Shown here: in pieces, positions 1 through 6,757 of the stretch
Layout of the letters: every line of letters starts with the position of its first letter
Numbering within the stretch: the first letter of the stretch is position 1
DNA from: Bacilli bacterium
GTDB lineage: Bacteria > Bacillota_I > Bacilli_A > ML615J-28 > CAG-698
NCBI GenBank assembly: GCA_918272565.1
Contig: CAKJYW010000002.1
Location: 1 to 44,265 of the forward strand
Reading direction: 5' to 3'
DNA length: 44,265 bases
The notes under the pieces: model-generated
Databases searched by the model: none
What the model was told of the DNA's origin: nothing
The model's input: only the letters and a program-made list of their open reading frames with translations
Translations under genes and position numbers: made by a program

Positions 1-350
1 GCTAAAAGGTAAGTTTCTCTAAATTTATAATCTCTAGAATACAAAGAATTAGCTCTATCAATCATTGTTTTCATTTGACCGCTCATCTCATAATAATAGA
101 TTGGTGTTGCCCAAACGATGATGTCAGAAGCACACATTTTATCAGCTATTTCAATTGCATCATCTTTTATTACACACTTACCTATTTTTTGACAAGCCAT
201 GCAGCCTTTACAAAAAGCGATATGTTTATCCTTTAAAGACACAAATTCAACATTATTATTAATTTTAGCACCTTCCATAAAAGATTTTGCTAAAGCTTCT
301 GAGTTAGAATTTGAGCGAAGGCTTGTTGAAAGGATTAAGATATTTTTCAT
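1..350 (-). CDS. Flavodoxin-fold NAD(P)H-dependent oxidoreductase (partial, C-terminus outside window)
   Basis: I translated this by hand from the ATG at 350. It starts MKNILILSTSLRSNSNSE, the usual beta strand plus phosphate-binding loop of FMN-reductase/flavodoxin-like proteins, followed by a CKGCMACQ cysteine cluster and a DIIVWATPIYYYEMSG segment that matches the second flavin-binding loop of the family. About 116 residues are visible and the gene runs off the left edge. Such proteins bind FMN and reduce quinones, flavins or iron with NAD(P)H in the cytoplasm; the substrate cannot be told. An AGGAG sits 6 nt before the ATG, inside the end of the upstream peptidase gene, with a gap of only 3 nt between the two genes, so they are probably co-transcribed. 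The family call is secure; the specific function is not. Confidence 0.85.
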   Translation of the reverse strand, partial: MKNILILSTSLRSNSNSEALAKSFMEGAKINNNVEFVSLKDKHIAFCKGCMACQKIGKCVIKDDAIEIADKMCASDIIVWATPIYYYEMSGQMKTMIDRANSLYSRDYKFRETYLL

Positions 351-353
351 GTT

Positions 354-986
354 TTACTCCTCTTTCTTTGTTATTATTTCTATAATATTATAAATGACAT
401 CATAAATATCATCTAGTTCCATAAAAGGTTTATCATTATGATTTTGTTCTTTTATAAAAGGAACATGGATAAAGCCAACTTTGGCTTTATCTTTAGCTTC
501 ATTAAGCATTCTATAAAGAACAGTATTACAAACATATTCTCCAGCATCACTAGACTTTTCTAGTTCTAGTCCTTTGTTATTAATTTCACTAATAATTTCA
601 TCAATTGGTAAATTAGAATATAAGAAACTCTCTCCACCATCAATAATAGCTTCACCTACTGGCATATTACCACTATTATCAGCAATTCTAGCGTTCATCA
701 CATTTTTTGCTTTTTCTTCAATAGTTACTTTACTTCTCCCACCAGCTTGCCCTAGCATAATAACATAACTAGGAGAAACTTTATTATATAAATCTATCAA
801 CTCTAAAGGAGCCTTAATAAATTCAACAGGAAGTAATATCTTTTCTATATTAACTCCATTAACACTTTTAGGAAGTTTATCAAGTATCAACTCAGTAGGA
901 TTAATGCCATCGCCTCCAAAAGCACTAAATGCACTAATTAATATTGTTTTTTTAGAATCTTTTCGAATCTTCCTTGACTCAATCAT
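354..986 (-). CDS. pcp: Pyroglutamyl-peptidase I (pyrrolidone-carboxylate peptidase)
   Basis: Cysteine peptidase of family C15, which removes N-terminal pyroglutamate from peptides in the cytoplasm. The 210-residue length is normal. The family signature MLGQAGGR (77-84) is followed by the catalytic Glu at about 90; Cys153 in AGEYVCN and His174 in GFIHVP complete the expected Glu/Cys/His set. The N-terminal SAFGGDGINP stretch matches the substrate-loop region FxPFGGxxxNPS. There are about 14 extra residues before the first strand, so the true start could lie slightly downstream, but the ATG at 986 overlaps the end of the ImmA-like gene by 8 bp, which fits translational coupling. It is unusual to find this enzyme in an operon headed by an XRE regulator and a macrodomain protein. 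Confidence 0.93.
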   Translation of the reverse strand: MIESRKIRKDSKKTILISAFSAFGGDGINPTELILDKLPKSVNGVNIEKILLPVEFIKAPLELIDLYNKVSPSYVIMLGQAGGRSKVTIEEKAKNVMNARIADNSGNMPVGEAIIDGGESFLYSNLPIDEIISEINNKGLELEKSSDAGEYVCNTVLYRMLNEAKDKAKVGFIHVPFIKEQNHNDKPFMELDDIYDVIYNIIEIITKKEE

Positions 987-1515
987 TGTTACTATTCTTT
1001 TCTTCCCTTCTTTTCTTCTTCACTTTCCTTGTTAGTACACATTCCTTACTAACCTTAAAGTGACTAGCTAAAAAATCTATATCATCATCTACTAAAAAAG
1101 CTTTAGGAAGCAACAGTTCCCCCGCAAACTCATTTGCTTGCCACTCTGGGTCTTCATATGCTTTTCTAGTTTCTACTTCATAAAAATCAAATTTAAATAT
1201 TTGTGCTTGAATATAATGAAATAATTCATGTGCTAGTGTGAAATTAGATCGATATATTCCATTATCTACTTCTTCAATAACACTTTCCTTTAGATAAATG
1301 AAATTATCACTAGCATTATATAAAGCAACTGTCTTTTTATCTAAATAATGGTCATTATCATCAATTATTTGTATCCCTAATTCACCTTTATAAAAAAGGT
1401 GATTAAGGTAATCTAATATGGGAAATGCTTCATCTAACTTTATGTTAAAGCTCTCCCTTACTTCTTTAGCTATTTTTTCAATAGTCTTTACACTTAGAGG
1501 ACTAGTTTTTATCAT
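979..1515 (-). CDS. ImmA/IrrE family metallopeptidase
   Basis: 178 residues with the zinc-peptidase motif HELFH (His96, Glu97, His100) inside [14 protein letters not shown], followed by [14 protein letters not shown] (124-137), the second conserved block of ImmA/IrrE (COG2856) peptidases, which supplies the third metal ligand. Known members cleave a partner XRE-type repressor to switch on stress or mobile-element genes. The very basic C-terminus ([11 protein letters not shown]) is a short tail of unknown use. The start overlaps the macrodomain stop by 4 bp (ATGA) and the gene ends with TGA inside pcp. The natural partner, inferred from position, is the XRE protein encoded two genes upstream. 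The macrodomain gene lying between repressor and protease is not the usual ImmR-ImmA arrangement. Confidence 0.9.
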   Translation of the reverse strand: MIKTSPLSVKTIEKIAKEVRESFNIKLDEAFPILDYLNHLFYKGELGIQIIDDNDHYLDKKTVALYNASDNFIYLKESVIEEVDNGIYRSNFTLAHELFHYIQAQIFKFDFYEVETRKAYEDPEWQANEFAGELLLPKAFLVDDDIDFLASHFKVSKECVLTRKVKKKRREEKNSNND

Positions 1516-2027
1516 TTTTTATCCTCTATTAAATCTAAATATGTAACATATTCTACTTGTCTATAACAAGCAAGATAGATATCTACCTTATAATCACTAT
1601 TATCCTCAATCCACTTATTAATAGTACTAAGAGCAATTTCAGCTGCCTTGCGTAAAGGGAAGGCATAAGCCCCAGTAGCTATACAAGGAAAGCTAATTGA
1701 ATGTAAGCCATTCTCTTTTAATACATCAAGTGATCTTTTATAACATGATGCTAATTCTTCATTAGGATTATCACTAACATAATAAACAGGACCAACTGTA
1801 TGAATAATGTATTTAGCACATTTTATGTTATATGCTTTAGTAATCTTAGCATCTCCTGTAGCACATCCATTTAATTTAATGCACTCTTCTAGTAACCCAG
1901 GTCCCGCTGCATTGTGTGTTGCGCCATCCACTCCTCCTCCACCAAGAAGCGAAGGGTTTGCTGCATTTACAATAGCATCAACATTAGGACTATCTAAGAT
2001 ACTTCCATTAAAGATATTTATTCCCAT
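1512..2027 (-). CDS. Macrodomain protein (MacroD-type ADP-ribose/O-acetyl-ADP-ribose hydrolase)
   Basis: A stand-alone macrodomain of 171 residues. The ADP-ribose binding loops are intact: [20 protein letters not shown] (19-38), with the NAAN and GGGGVDGA motifs of MacroD-type hydrolases, and [13 protein letters not shown] (112-124), the phosphate-binding loop. Family members remove ADP-ribose from aspartate or glutamate side chains or deacetylate O-acetyl-ADP-ribose. The ATG shares its A with the TAA of the XRE gene and the stop overlaps the ImmA start, so the three are tightly coupled. No ADP-ribosyltransferase (DarT or similar) is visible next to it, which argues against a simple DarTG antitoxin role. 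It could instead reverse modification of a host or regulatory protein; that is inference. Confidence 0.93.
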   Translation of the reverse strand: MGINIFNGSILDSPNVDAIVNAANPSLLGGGGVDGATHNAAGPGLLEECIKLNGCATGDAKITKAYNIKCAKYIIHTVGPVYYVSDNPNEELASCYKRSLDVLKENGLHSISFPCIATGAYAFPLRKAAEIALSTINKWIEDNSDYKVDIYLACYRQVEYVTYLDLIEDKK

Positions 2028-2380
2028 TATTCTTCCTCTAAAACTTTCTTAAGCTTTTCAAGAAGAACTGGATCAGCATTCTCAATTCGTCTTGCAAATA
2101 CCATAGAAACTTCTTTTTGTGCTTCGTTCATCTTAGATAGCTCCAAATCAACATGTTGATTAGTCTCTATAGCTTTAGAATATAACAAATTATAATCTTC
2201 ACTACTCAAATTATAAATCTCTTTAATCTTACCCACTACTTCCATTGGCACCACTCTCCTACCAACCTCCATAGCAGATAAATAAGGTAGTGATATCTCT
2301 AACTTCTCAGACAAAGTCTTTAGAGTATCATTGTTCTTAGCTCTCAAATCCTTTAAAACCTTTCCAAAAGCACTAATCAT
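2027..2380 (-). CDS. XRE-family helix-turn-helix regulator
   Basis: 117 residues. An N-terminal lambda-repressor-like HTH (about 1-60: [38 protein letters not shown]) is followed by a short helical tail. An excellent Shine-Dalgarno (AAAGGAGG) sits 5 nt before the ATG, and a consensus-like promoter lies about 70 nt upstream. It is the first gene of the XRE / macrodomain / ImmA / pcp / flavodoxin run and is likely to regulate it. The downstream ImmA-type protease makes proteolytic inactivation of this repressor the simplest model, by analogy with the ImmR/ImmA pair of ICEBs1. The DNA site is not evident from the sequence. Confidence 0.88.
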   Translation of the reverse strand: MISAFGKVLKDLRAKNNDTLKTLSEKLEISLPYLSAMEVGRRVVPMEVVGKIKEIYNLSSEDYNLLYSKAIETNQHVDLELSKMNEAQKEVSMVFARRIENADPVLLEKLKKVLEEE

Positions 2381-2451
2381 AGTTTCCTCCTTTTATAAAA
2401 AAGTATTAAAAATAACACTTTATTAATCTATTTTCGTCTCTTTATATAAAA

Positions 2452-2480
2452 ATTATATCAAACAATCCCTAACTAGGCAA
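2452..2480 (-). promoter_or_regulatory. Promoter of the XRE-macro-ImmA-pcp operon
   Basis: Read on the minus strand, TTGCCT (2480-2475) and TATAAT (2457-2452) are separated by 17 bp, a sigma-A type promoter. Transcription would begin near 2445, giving a leader of about 65 nt before the XRE start. No other gene intervenes. Confidence 0.7.
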
Positions 2481-2525
2481 TTACTTTTTTCTACATAATT
2501 GAATAAGTGCTTTGTTAAAGATATA

Positions 2526-2558
2526 AAAACTCCATTGCATAAAACGCAATGGAGTTTT
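2526..2558 (-). terminator. Intrinsic terminator downstream of the Fic gene (possibly bidirectional)
   Basis: A perfect 13-bp stem AAAACTCCATTGC / GCAATGGAGTTTT with a 7-nt loop. A/T runs on both sides make it usable on either strand. It lies about 50 nt past the end of the Fic gene and isolates it from the XRE operon promoter. Confidence 0.9.
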
Positions 2559-2609
2559 CTTAAAATGGGAGGGAATAATTTGAATATCAAATCTCACTTC
2601 TTTTTCTTA

Positions 2610-3464
2610 TTAATCTTCCTCTTCATAATAATATGAGTAATCGATTCCTTTAAGGAATAGTTCTCTATCATCGATGTTATCAGCTAAAGCATTGTTTAGA
2701 AGCTTATGGATAGCTTTAGAGTCATCTACACTAGCCACCATAGCCTCTAAGTAGTTCTTCTTTTCAATCTTCGACCAATCAATGCACTTAGATAGCCTAT
2801 CTTTCAATAACAAATCTAACCAAATTCTAGTTGACCTTCCATTTCCTTCCATAAATGGATGAGCAATATTCATTTCGATATATTTATCAACTATCTCAGT
2901 AAATGTATCATCAGGCATATTGTCAATATCAGTTAGTACTTGTGGGAGGAAATCACCATTAGCAAAAGTAAAACCACCTTTAGAAATAGTTTTAGTTCTA
3001 ATCTTACCTGCAAATGGATAAAGCCCTTCAAACAAATAAGCATGAATCTTTTGTAAAGCTATAGTTTTTCCAATTTCATCTTTTTCAATAAGTTCCGTCT
3101 TATAAAAGTCGTAAGCTTTTTTCTTGCTCTGTTCATCAATTGGATCTAATAATCCTTTTATCCAACCTTGAATCTCCTTTTTATATTTTGATGGAATAAT
3201 TGAAAGGAGTAACCTAACACCTTCTTCATTGATCACATCAGAAAGGTATTTTTTACCATCATTAGCATATAACCTAAGTTGTCCACAAAAAGGTGACAAC
3301 TCATGGTTTCGCATCTTGACATTATTCCAGTACCTTCTAGGCGAATTAGGTTCAACAAGAATTGAAATAAAATCAACCGCAGAATACCACCATAAAGAGT
3401 TCTCGTTATCCCAAACAGCACGAATTGGTTTATTATTAAAATATCTAATCGAATGTTTTATCAT
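2610..3464 (-). CDS. Fic-domain protein adenylyltransferase with N-terminal BRO-N-like domain
   Basis: Residues 1 to about 105 resemble the BRO-N/phage antirepressor domain (IRYFNNKPIRAVWDNENSLWWYSAVDF). Residues from about 108 on are a Fic domain with the full active motif HPFMEGNGR (202-210), the flap region SKGGFTFANGDFL and a C-terminal SYYYE (277-281). SxxxE at this position is the autoinhibitory helix of class III Fic proteins such as Neisseria NmFic, to which the whole C-terminal half looks close; NmFic AMPylates gyrase B and topoisomerase IV. I chose the ATG at 3464 rather than the one 18 nt upstream because the -10 hexamer lies between them, so the transcript should start at or very near 3464 and be leaderless. 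A 27-bp palindrome overlaps the -35. Activity and autoinhibition are inferred from motifs; the natural target is unknown. Confidence 0.9.
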   Translation of the reverse strand: MIKHSIRYFNNKPIRAVWDNENSLWWYSAVDFISILVEPNSPRRYWNNVKMRNHELSPFCGQLRLYANDGKKYLSDVINEEGVRLLLSIIPSKYKKEIQGWIKGLLDPIDEQSKKKAYDFYKTELIEKDEIGKTIALQKIHAYLFEGLYPFAGKIRTKTISKGGFTFANGDFLPQVLTDIDNMPDDTFTEIVDKYIEMNIAHPFMEGNGRSTRIWLDLLLKDRLSKCIDWSKIEKKNYLEAMVASVDDSKAIHKLLNNALADNIDDRELFLKGIDYSYYYEEED

Positions 3465-3470
3465 ATTATT

Positions 3471-3516
3471 ATTATAGCACATATATATTCAGTTGTCCAC
3501 AAATTGTGGACAACTG
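3471..3516 (-). promoter_or_regulatory. Fic promoter overlapped by a perfect 27-bp palindrome (operator)
   Basis: On the minus strand TGGACA (3499-3494), a 17-bp spacer and TATAAT (3476-3471) form a strong promoter whose expected start point coincides with the Fic ATG at 3464. The -35 lies within a perfect palindrome spanning 3490-3516, with arms CAGTTGTCCACAA and TTGTGGACAACTG around one central base. This placement suits a repressor site. Each arm also resembles a DnaA box (TTGTCCACA against TTATCCACA), which may be coincidence. A second perfect inverted repeat, GGTCACA-3 nt-TGTGACC, lies at 3530-3546. Confidence 0.75.
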
Positions 3517-3529
3517 GTTTAAGAAATTA

Positions 3530-3546
3530 GGTCACAATCTGTGACC
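3530..3546. repeat. Second palindrome upstream of the Fic promoter
   Basis: Arms GGTCACA and TGTGACC are perfect 7-bp complements with a 3-bp centre. It lies 14 bp beyond the 27-bp palindrome. It may be an additional regulator site. On the plus strand a T-run follows 4 nt later, but no plus-strand gene ends here, so a terminator role is unlikely. Confidence 0.5.
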
Positions 3547-3659
3547 CATATTTTTTTAATGATTTAGTATATGCAATAAGTTCTTCTTTTAATGATATAG
3601 GTAAGAAAAGATTCTTTATGATGAAATTAGAAAACATTACAAAAGAAATGATATTAGAA

Positions 3660-3695
3660 AATAAAAAAAGTCTTGATAACACTATACCAAGACCA
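3660..3695 (-). terminator. Possible intrinsic terminator in gene-poor stretch
   Basis: Read on the minus strand, GTCTTG and CAAGAC are separated by a 12-nt loop and followed directly by TTTTTTTA. It sits downstream of the Fic remnant that ends at 3848. The rest of 3547-3847 is AT-rich and holds no gene I can support, apart from an 11-bp direct repeat (TGCACCCTCTA at 3735 and 3756). Confidence 0.5.
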
Positions 3696-3847
3696 TTTCT
3701 TCTATTATGTGTAAGGTAAGCAATGATGATACAATGCACCCTCTATAGATGAAGGTGCACCCTCTAAACCTATATTTTTAGGTATGATATGCATGTTTTA
3801 TACAACAAGAATATTTAAAAACAAATTTATTACAAAACAAGTAAATA

Positions 3848-4112
3848 TTACTTCAACCTAATATAATATGTTGACTTACCAACGCCTTCTTTTCTTATTA
3901 CACCTAAATCACATAATTCTTTTAAACTTCTTTCAATACTTGTTGAACTAAGTGACGGAACAAGTTCTAATATATCACTTTTTTGTAAATTTCCCAAGTT
4001 TAGAATTAACTGCCATTCTTACTACTTCAATACTAGGTTTCTTATCTGATACTAATTCTACTCTTTCTTCAAAATCATTATATGCACTAATAATCGTACT
4101 AACTAGGTTATA
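3848..4112 (-). pseudogene. Frameshifted C-terminal remnant of a Fic-family protein
   Basis: Reading the minus strand from about 4112, one frame gives an 'ISAYNDFEERVELVSDKK' segment and then '...VNSKLGKFTKK' followed by TGA. Removing one A from the 6-A run (T-run at 3979-3984 on the plus strand) lets the reading continue as 'SDILELVPSLSSTSIERSL' and on to 'GVGKSTYYIRLK', then TAA at 3848. This is the typical end of Fic proteins that carry a C-terminal winged helix (linker, 'GKFTKxDILEL', 'SxxSIERxLxxL'). The catalytic domain is absent: the remnant is cut off at its upstream end by the terminator of the next gene. It is therefore both truncated and frameshifted. It is a different Fic subfamily from the intact gene at 2610-3464. 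Confidence 0.7.
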
Positions 4113-4143
4113 AAAAGAAAAAAAAGCGATCTGCTGACCGCTT
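4113..4143 (-). terminator. Intrinsic terminator after the small membrane protein gene
   Basis: Minus strand: an 8-bp stem AAGCGGTC / GATCGCTT (one G-U pair) with tetraloop AGCA, followed by an eight-T tract. It lies immediately after the stop codon region of the gene ending at 4145. Confidence 0.9.
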
Positions 4144-4144
4144 C

Positions 4145-4315
4145 TTAATTTGTGACTTTCTTTACAATTTTTATTACTAGGAATACAACAACATAAGCTG
4201 TAAAAACAATTGTAAGAATATTAAGATATTTAACAGTATAGAACATCTTAATAAATCCCCACATAATTTCCAAGAAAGCCTTAAATAAAACCCAGAATCC
4301 TTGTAGGAAATCCAT
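4145..4315 (-). CDS. Small hydrophobic membrane protein, unknown function
   Basis: 56 residues from the chosen ATG at 4315. That ATG is preferred because AAGGAGG ends 8 nt before it; an ATG two codons earlier is only 2 nt from the Shine-Dalgarno. The protein is almost entirely hydrophobic and aromatic (MDFLQGFWVLFKAFLEIMWG, then a second helix ILTIVFTAYVVVFLVIKI) and ends in lysines, so it should span the membrane once or twice with the C-terminus inside. It has its own strong terminator and excellent ribosome site, which support a real gene. I do not recognise a family. Its position just after an XRE-type membrane regulator makes shared regulation possible. Confidence 0.65.
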   Translation of the reverse strand: MDFLQGFWVLFKAFLEIMWGFIKMFYTVKYLNILTIVFTAYVVVFLVIKIVKKVTN

Positions 4316-4400
4316 TTGCATCACCTCCTTGGATATAGAATACACCCATATTTTATATATGAAACTCCCCTAAGTCCAAGTCGGAAATTATAGGCCTAAA

Positions 4401-5315
4401 TTATCGATTTTCGGAAATTATTTTTCTGTTTTTTAAATAAAAATTACAATCAATCATACGTATTGTAACATATAATAGCATTAATTCATTAAACACTAGC
4501 GTAATATATGTAATTACATTAGCATCAGATATTTGTAATCCATATGCTATTAATGAACCAAAAACAAGCTCTATTAATAATATAATAGATTCAAAAATAT
4601 ATACTTTAAATCCACTAGTTTTATTTGCTTTTTTAAATAGATTTATACCAAATATAGTAATAAAAAATTCAAACAAAATCATAAGGAAATAGATTAAGAT
4701 TACAGATACCTCTACACTAATTACGCAGAATAATATAAGAACAAAAGTAAATCCAATAGAAATCATAACTTGAGTCATAATAAACTTAACGATAGGATGC
4801 TTTTCTTTTTTTTCGCATATAAATTGAACATTCTTTCTATCTTCAACAACTTCATCAACATAATTTTCTGATGATGTCCATTGAATAATAAAGAAGATTA
4901 ATTCTACTACTAATACAAGTGCTACAACACCAACAGACCACATCATTAAGTTATTATTAACATTTAAAGTTGATATTATCTGTAAAACAATTACAGGAAT
5001 TATTAATAGTCCCATAAATAAAGAATATTTAAAATTAGGAACTTTATATCTAAAAGGAACTTTATGCGTATCTTTTATAGTTGGAACAGCTAAGTCTTCT
5101 TTAAACAAAATAGTTGACATATCTATCTCTAATGATTTGCAAAATCTTTCCACAAATTCCAAGATGTTCTTTGTTTTTCCTTTTTCAAATTCTGAGACTC
5201 TACTTGCATTACTATAATGCATGAGTTCTGCGACTTTACCCTGTGTTAATTTTTTATCTTTTCTTATTGATTTAACACAAGCTATTATTTCTTCATCTGT
5301 TCTTTTAATAGCCAT
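4401..5315 (-). CDS. XRE helix-turn-helix regulator fused to a multi-pass membrane domain
   Basis: 304 residues. Residues 5-65 are an XRE-type HTH (IRKDKKLTQGKVAELMHYSN, SRVSEFEKGKTKN). After a linker there are about six predicted membrane helices near 97-117, 124-146, 177-200, 203-225, 238-259 and 265-285, with a charged cytoplasmic loop at 147-176. This design tethers a DNA-binding domain to the membrane, so it may sense a membrane or extracellular signal. No recognisable ligand domain is seen. AAAGG precedes the ATG. The small hydrophobic protein downstream, 85 bp away, could be its target or partner; that is inference. The 169 bp upstream (5316-5484) are AT-rich with no gene and no clear terminator. 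Confidence 0.8.
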   Translation of the reverse strand: MAIKRTDEEIIACVKSIRKDKKLTQGKVAELMHYSNASRVSEFEKGKTKNILEFVERFCKSLEIDMSTILFKEDLAVPTIKDTHKVPFRYKVPNFKYSLFMGLLIIPVIVLQIISTLNVNNNLMMWSVGVVALVLVVELIFFIIQWTSSENYVDEVVEDRKNVQFICEKKEKHPIVKFIMTQVMISIGFTFVLILFCVISVEVSVILIYFLMILFEFFITIFGINLFKKANKTSGFKVYIFESIILLIELVFGSLIAYGLQISDANVITYITLVFNELMLLYVTIRMIDCNFYLKNRKIISENR

Positions 5316-5484
5316 ATAATCCTTTCTATTTAAGTGTCAATCACTCTACAGTTATTTGACCTTAAATTTATTAAATCAAAATTTACACATAAACGACAGG
5401 TTTTAACATACCTTTTCCATTACTTTCAATTAAATGTCATTTTGAGATACAAATAACTAACATTATTTACTATTAGAATTAATG

Positions 5485-5985
5485 CTATTTATACTTCTCT
5501 AAAAGAGGTAATAACCACTTTAGAATCCAGCGTTTAGTTGTGTCATAATTTCCTGAATCATAATATACAGCTCCAACCATAGCTTCAATATATGGATCAT
5601 GTGCCTTATGCACAACTTGCTCATGGTCAGGAATATTTGGATCTTTGAAGAAATGTAAATCGTTATAAGAATAATCAATTAAACCTTCGTTAATCATTAC
5701 ATCATGCATTGTTGCATTGTCTTCTATACCGTTCTTTTTAATTGTGATCTCACCTTTGGTTCTTATTCCTTCTCTATAAAACTTATCAGCAATAACTGAT
5801 TTTAATATAGTATCACCAACAGTCGCCAAGCCTTCATTAGAATATTCAGAGCCGTTCTTTCCTTGACCTGGAACAGGTATTTTTATAGAACCCATAGCTT
5901 TAGCAAGCCAAGATATGTCATTGAAATGATAATGAATTTTAATCTCTAATTCTCTCATTTCACTTTCTATTCTTTTCTTTTCCAT
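5485..5985 (-). CDS. RNase III-fold protein with altered catalytic positions
   Basis: 166 residues aligning by eye to the RNase III nuclease domain: a YHFND start, NEGLATVGDTIL (50-61) where active enzymes have NERLEFLGDAVL, and DPYIEAMVGAVYYDSG (130-145) where they have DxxEALIGAIYLDSG. Of the four metal-ligand acids in E. coli RNase III, the equivalents of Asp45 (D58) and Glu117 (E134) are kept. The Glu41 equivalent is Ala54, and the Asp114 position is shifted by one residue (D130, then P131). No double-stranded RNA-binding domain follows. It may be a weakened nuclease or an RNA-binding scaffold. Its ATG overlaps the stop of the radical SAM gene by 1 bp (TAATG), and it is the last gene of the long AAA-ATPase operon. 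It is not the housekeeping Rnc. Confidence 0.75.
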   Translation of the reverse strand: MEKKRIESEMRELEIKIHYHFNDISWLAKAMGSIKIPVPGQGKNGSEYSNEGLATVGDTILKSVIADKFYREGIRTKGEITIKKNGIEDNATMHDVMINEGLIDYSYNDLHFFKDPNIPDHEQVVHKAHDPYIEAMVGAVYYDSGNYDTTKRWILKWLLPLLEKYK

Positions 5986-6557
5986 TACTTATCACCAACC
6001 AATCTAGCTATATCTTCGGTTAAAAATCCATTAACATCCATATTACCTTCTTCATCAATGGTTAATATTGCTGTTGTAAATCCATCCTGAATTTTATAAC
6101 CTTTATATGGTCCATTGTGAGTATATACTCGTTGATTGGTTGAACCTCTAAATTGAAGATTAACATTTCTTTTCTTGATTTGAAAACGACCTGCCACAAC
6201 AATGTCAGAAATATTCCAAACTTTTAACTGTTCGTTATTAAGTTCCTTTTTTAGATAACCAGTGAATAATATCGCTGTATACTTTTCATTCTTAATTGTC
6301 TTAACAACATCATATAAACCATTTGCTTGATCTAATGGCTCGCCTCCATGTATTGTTATTCCTTCTAAGCTTTCTTTTTTGCAGATTTCAAGAATATCAC
6401 TGGAGTTCATAATTGTTCCGCCTTCAAATGGCCATAAGTGCTGATTAATACATCCTTCACAATGAATACTACAACCTTTAAGGTAAATTAATAATCTTTT
6501 ACCTGGACCATACAAATGCTCATTTTCAACGATCATTAACTTGTGGACTCTAATCAT
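5985..6557 (-). CDS. NrdG-like radical SAM / 4Fe-4S protein
   Basis: 190 residues. GPGKRLLIYLKGCSIHCEGC contains the CxxxCxxC motif (Cys29, Cys33, Cys36) that binds the 4Fe-4S cluster of radical SAM enzymes, followed by WPFEGG and GGEP (71-74), which contacts S-adenosylmethionine. The overall layout is that of activases of anaerobic ribonucleotide reductase (NrdG) and of the short radical SAM proteins often annotated as such. No NrdD or other glycyl-radical protein lies in the window, and the gene is coupled by 4-bp and 1-bp overlaps to a DUF2997 gene and an RNase III-like gene, so a ribonucleotide-reductase role is unlikely. It more probably modifies or activates a component of this operon; the substrate is unknown. 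Confidence 0.85.
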   Translation of the reverse strand: MIRVHKLMIVENEHLYGPGKRLLIYLKGCSIHCEGCINQHLWPFEGGTIMNSSDILEICKKESLEGITIHGGEPLDQANGLYDVVKTIKNEKYTAILFTGYLKKELNNEQLKVWNISDIVVAGRFQIKKRNVNLQFRGSTNQRVYTHNGPYKGYKIQDGFTTAILTIDEEGNMDVNGFLTEDIARLVGDK

Positions 6558-6757
6558 GAATTCTTAGCCTTTATTGTGTTATCTACAGTTGTTCCTTCTT
6601 TAAAGAATTCTTCTTTTTTAGTTGTAGTTGATTCCAAAGCTAAATCTTTAAGAAGTTTGTCTAATTCTTCCAAACATTCTGTACCTTCCATACCGAATGT
6701 TTCAGCATTTATTGAACCTTTATCATCAATATCAATAACTATTTTTTTATCAGCCAT
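6554..6757 (-). CDS. DUF2997 family small protein
   Basis: 67 residues. The first half, KKIVIDIDDKGSINAETFGM followed by EGTECLEELDKLL, is the DUF2997 pattern (a short beta hairpin with I-D-G-x-I, then a G-x-x-C helix). The conserved Cys is present at about residue 28. The remainder is a charged, probably flexible tail that is longer than in most members. Proteins of this family occur next to DUF1257/Ycf35 and Ycf46-type ATPases in cyanobacteria and other bacteria, and the same trio is present here. The biochemical role is unknown. It overlaps its neighbours by 1 bp upstream and 4 bp downstream. Confidence 0.8.
   Translation of the reverse strand: MADKKIVIDIDDKGSINAETFGMEGTECLEELDKLLKDLALESTTTKKEEFFKEGTTVDNTIKAKNS

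Noticed and set aside
979-2027. Mycoplasma-type genetic code (UGA = Trp)
   Set aside because: UGA ends the macrodomain and ImmA genes exactly at tight overlaps with the next start codons, as expected for a normal stop.
1512-2027. DarG-type antitoxin
   Set aside because: No DarT-like ADP-ribosyltransferase next to it, and it lacks the extra C-terminal domain of DarG.
3490-3516. 27-bp palindrome as a transcription terminator or as DnaA boxes of an origin
   Set aside because: No T-run follows on either strand. The arms match a DnaA box with one difference, but there are only two and they overlap a promoter, which fits an operator better.
3527-3739. A 70-codon minus-strand frame between the Fic gene and the Fic remnant
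   Set aside because: It includes the terminator-like hairpin sequence, has no good ribosome site and no recognisable similarity.
5985-6557. Calling the radical SAM gene nrdG
   Set aside because: No NrdD is nearby and the operon context is different, so the symbol would mislead.
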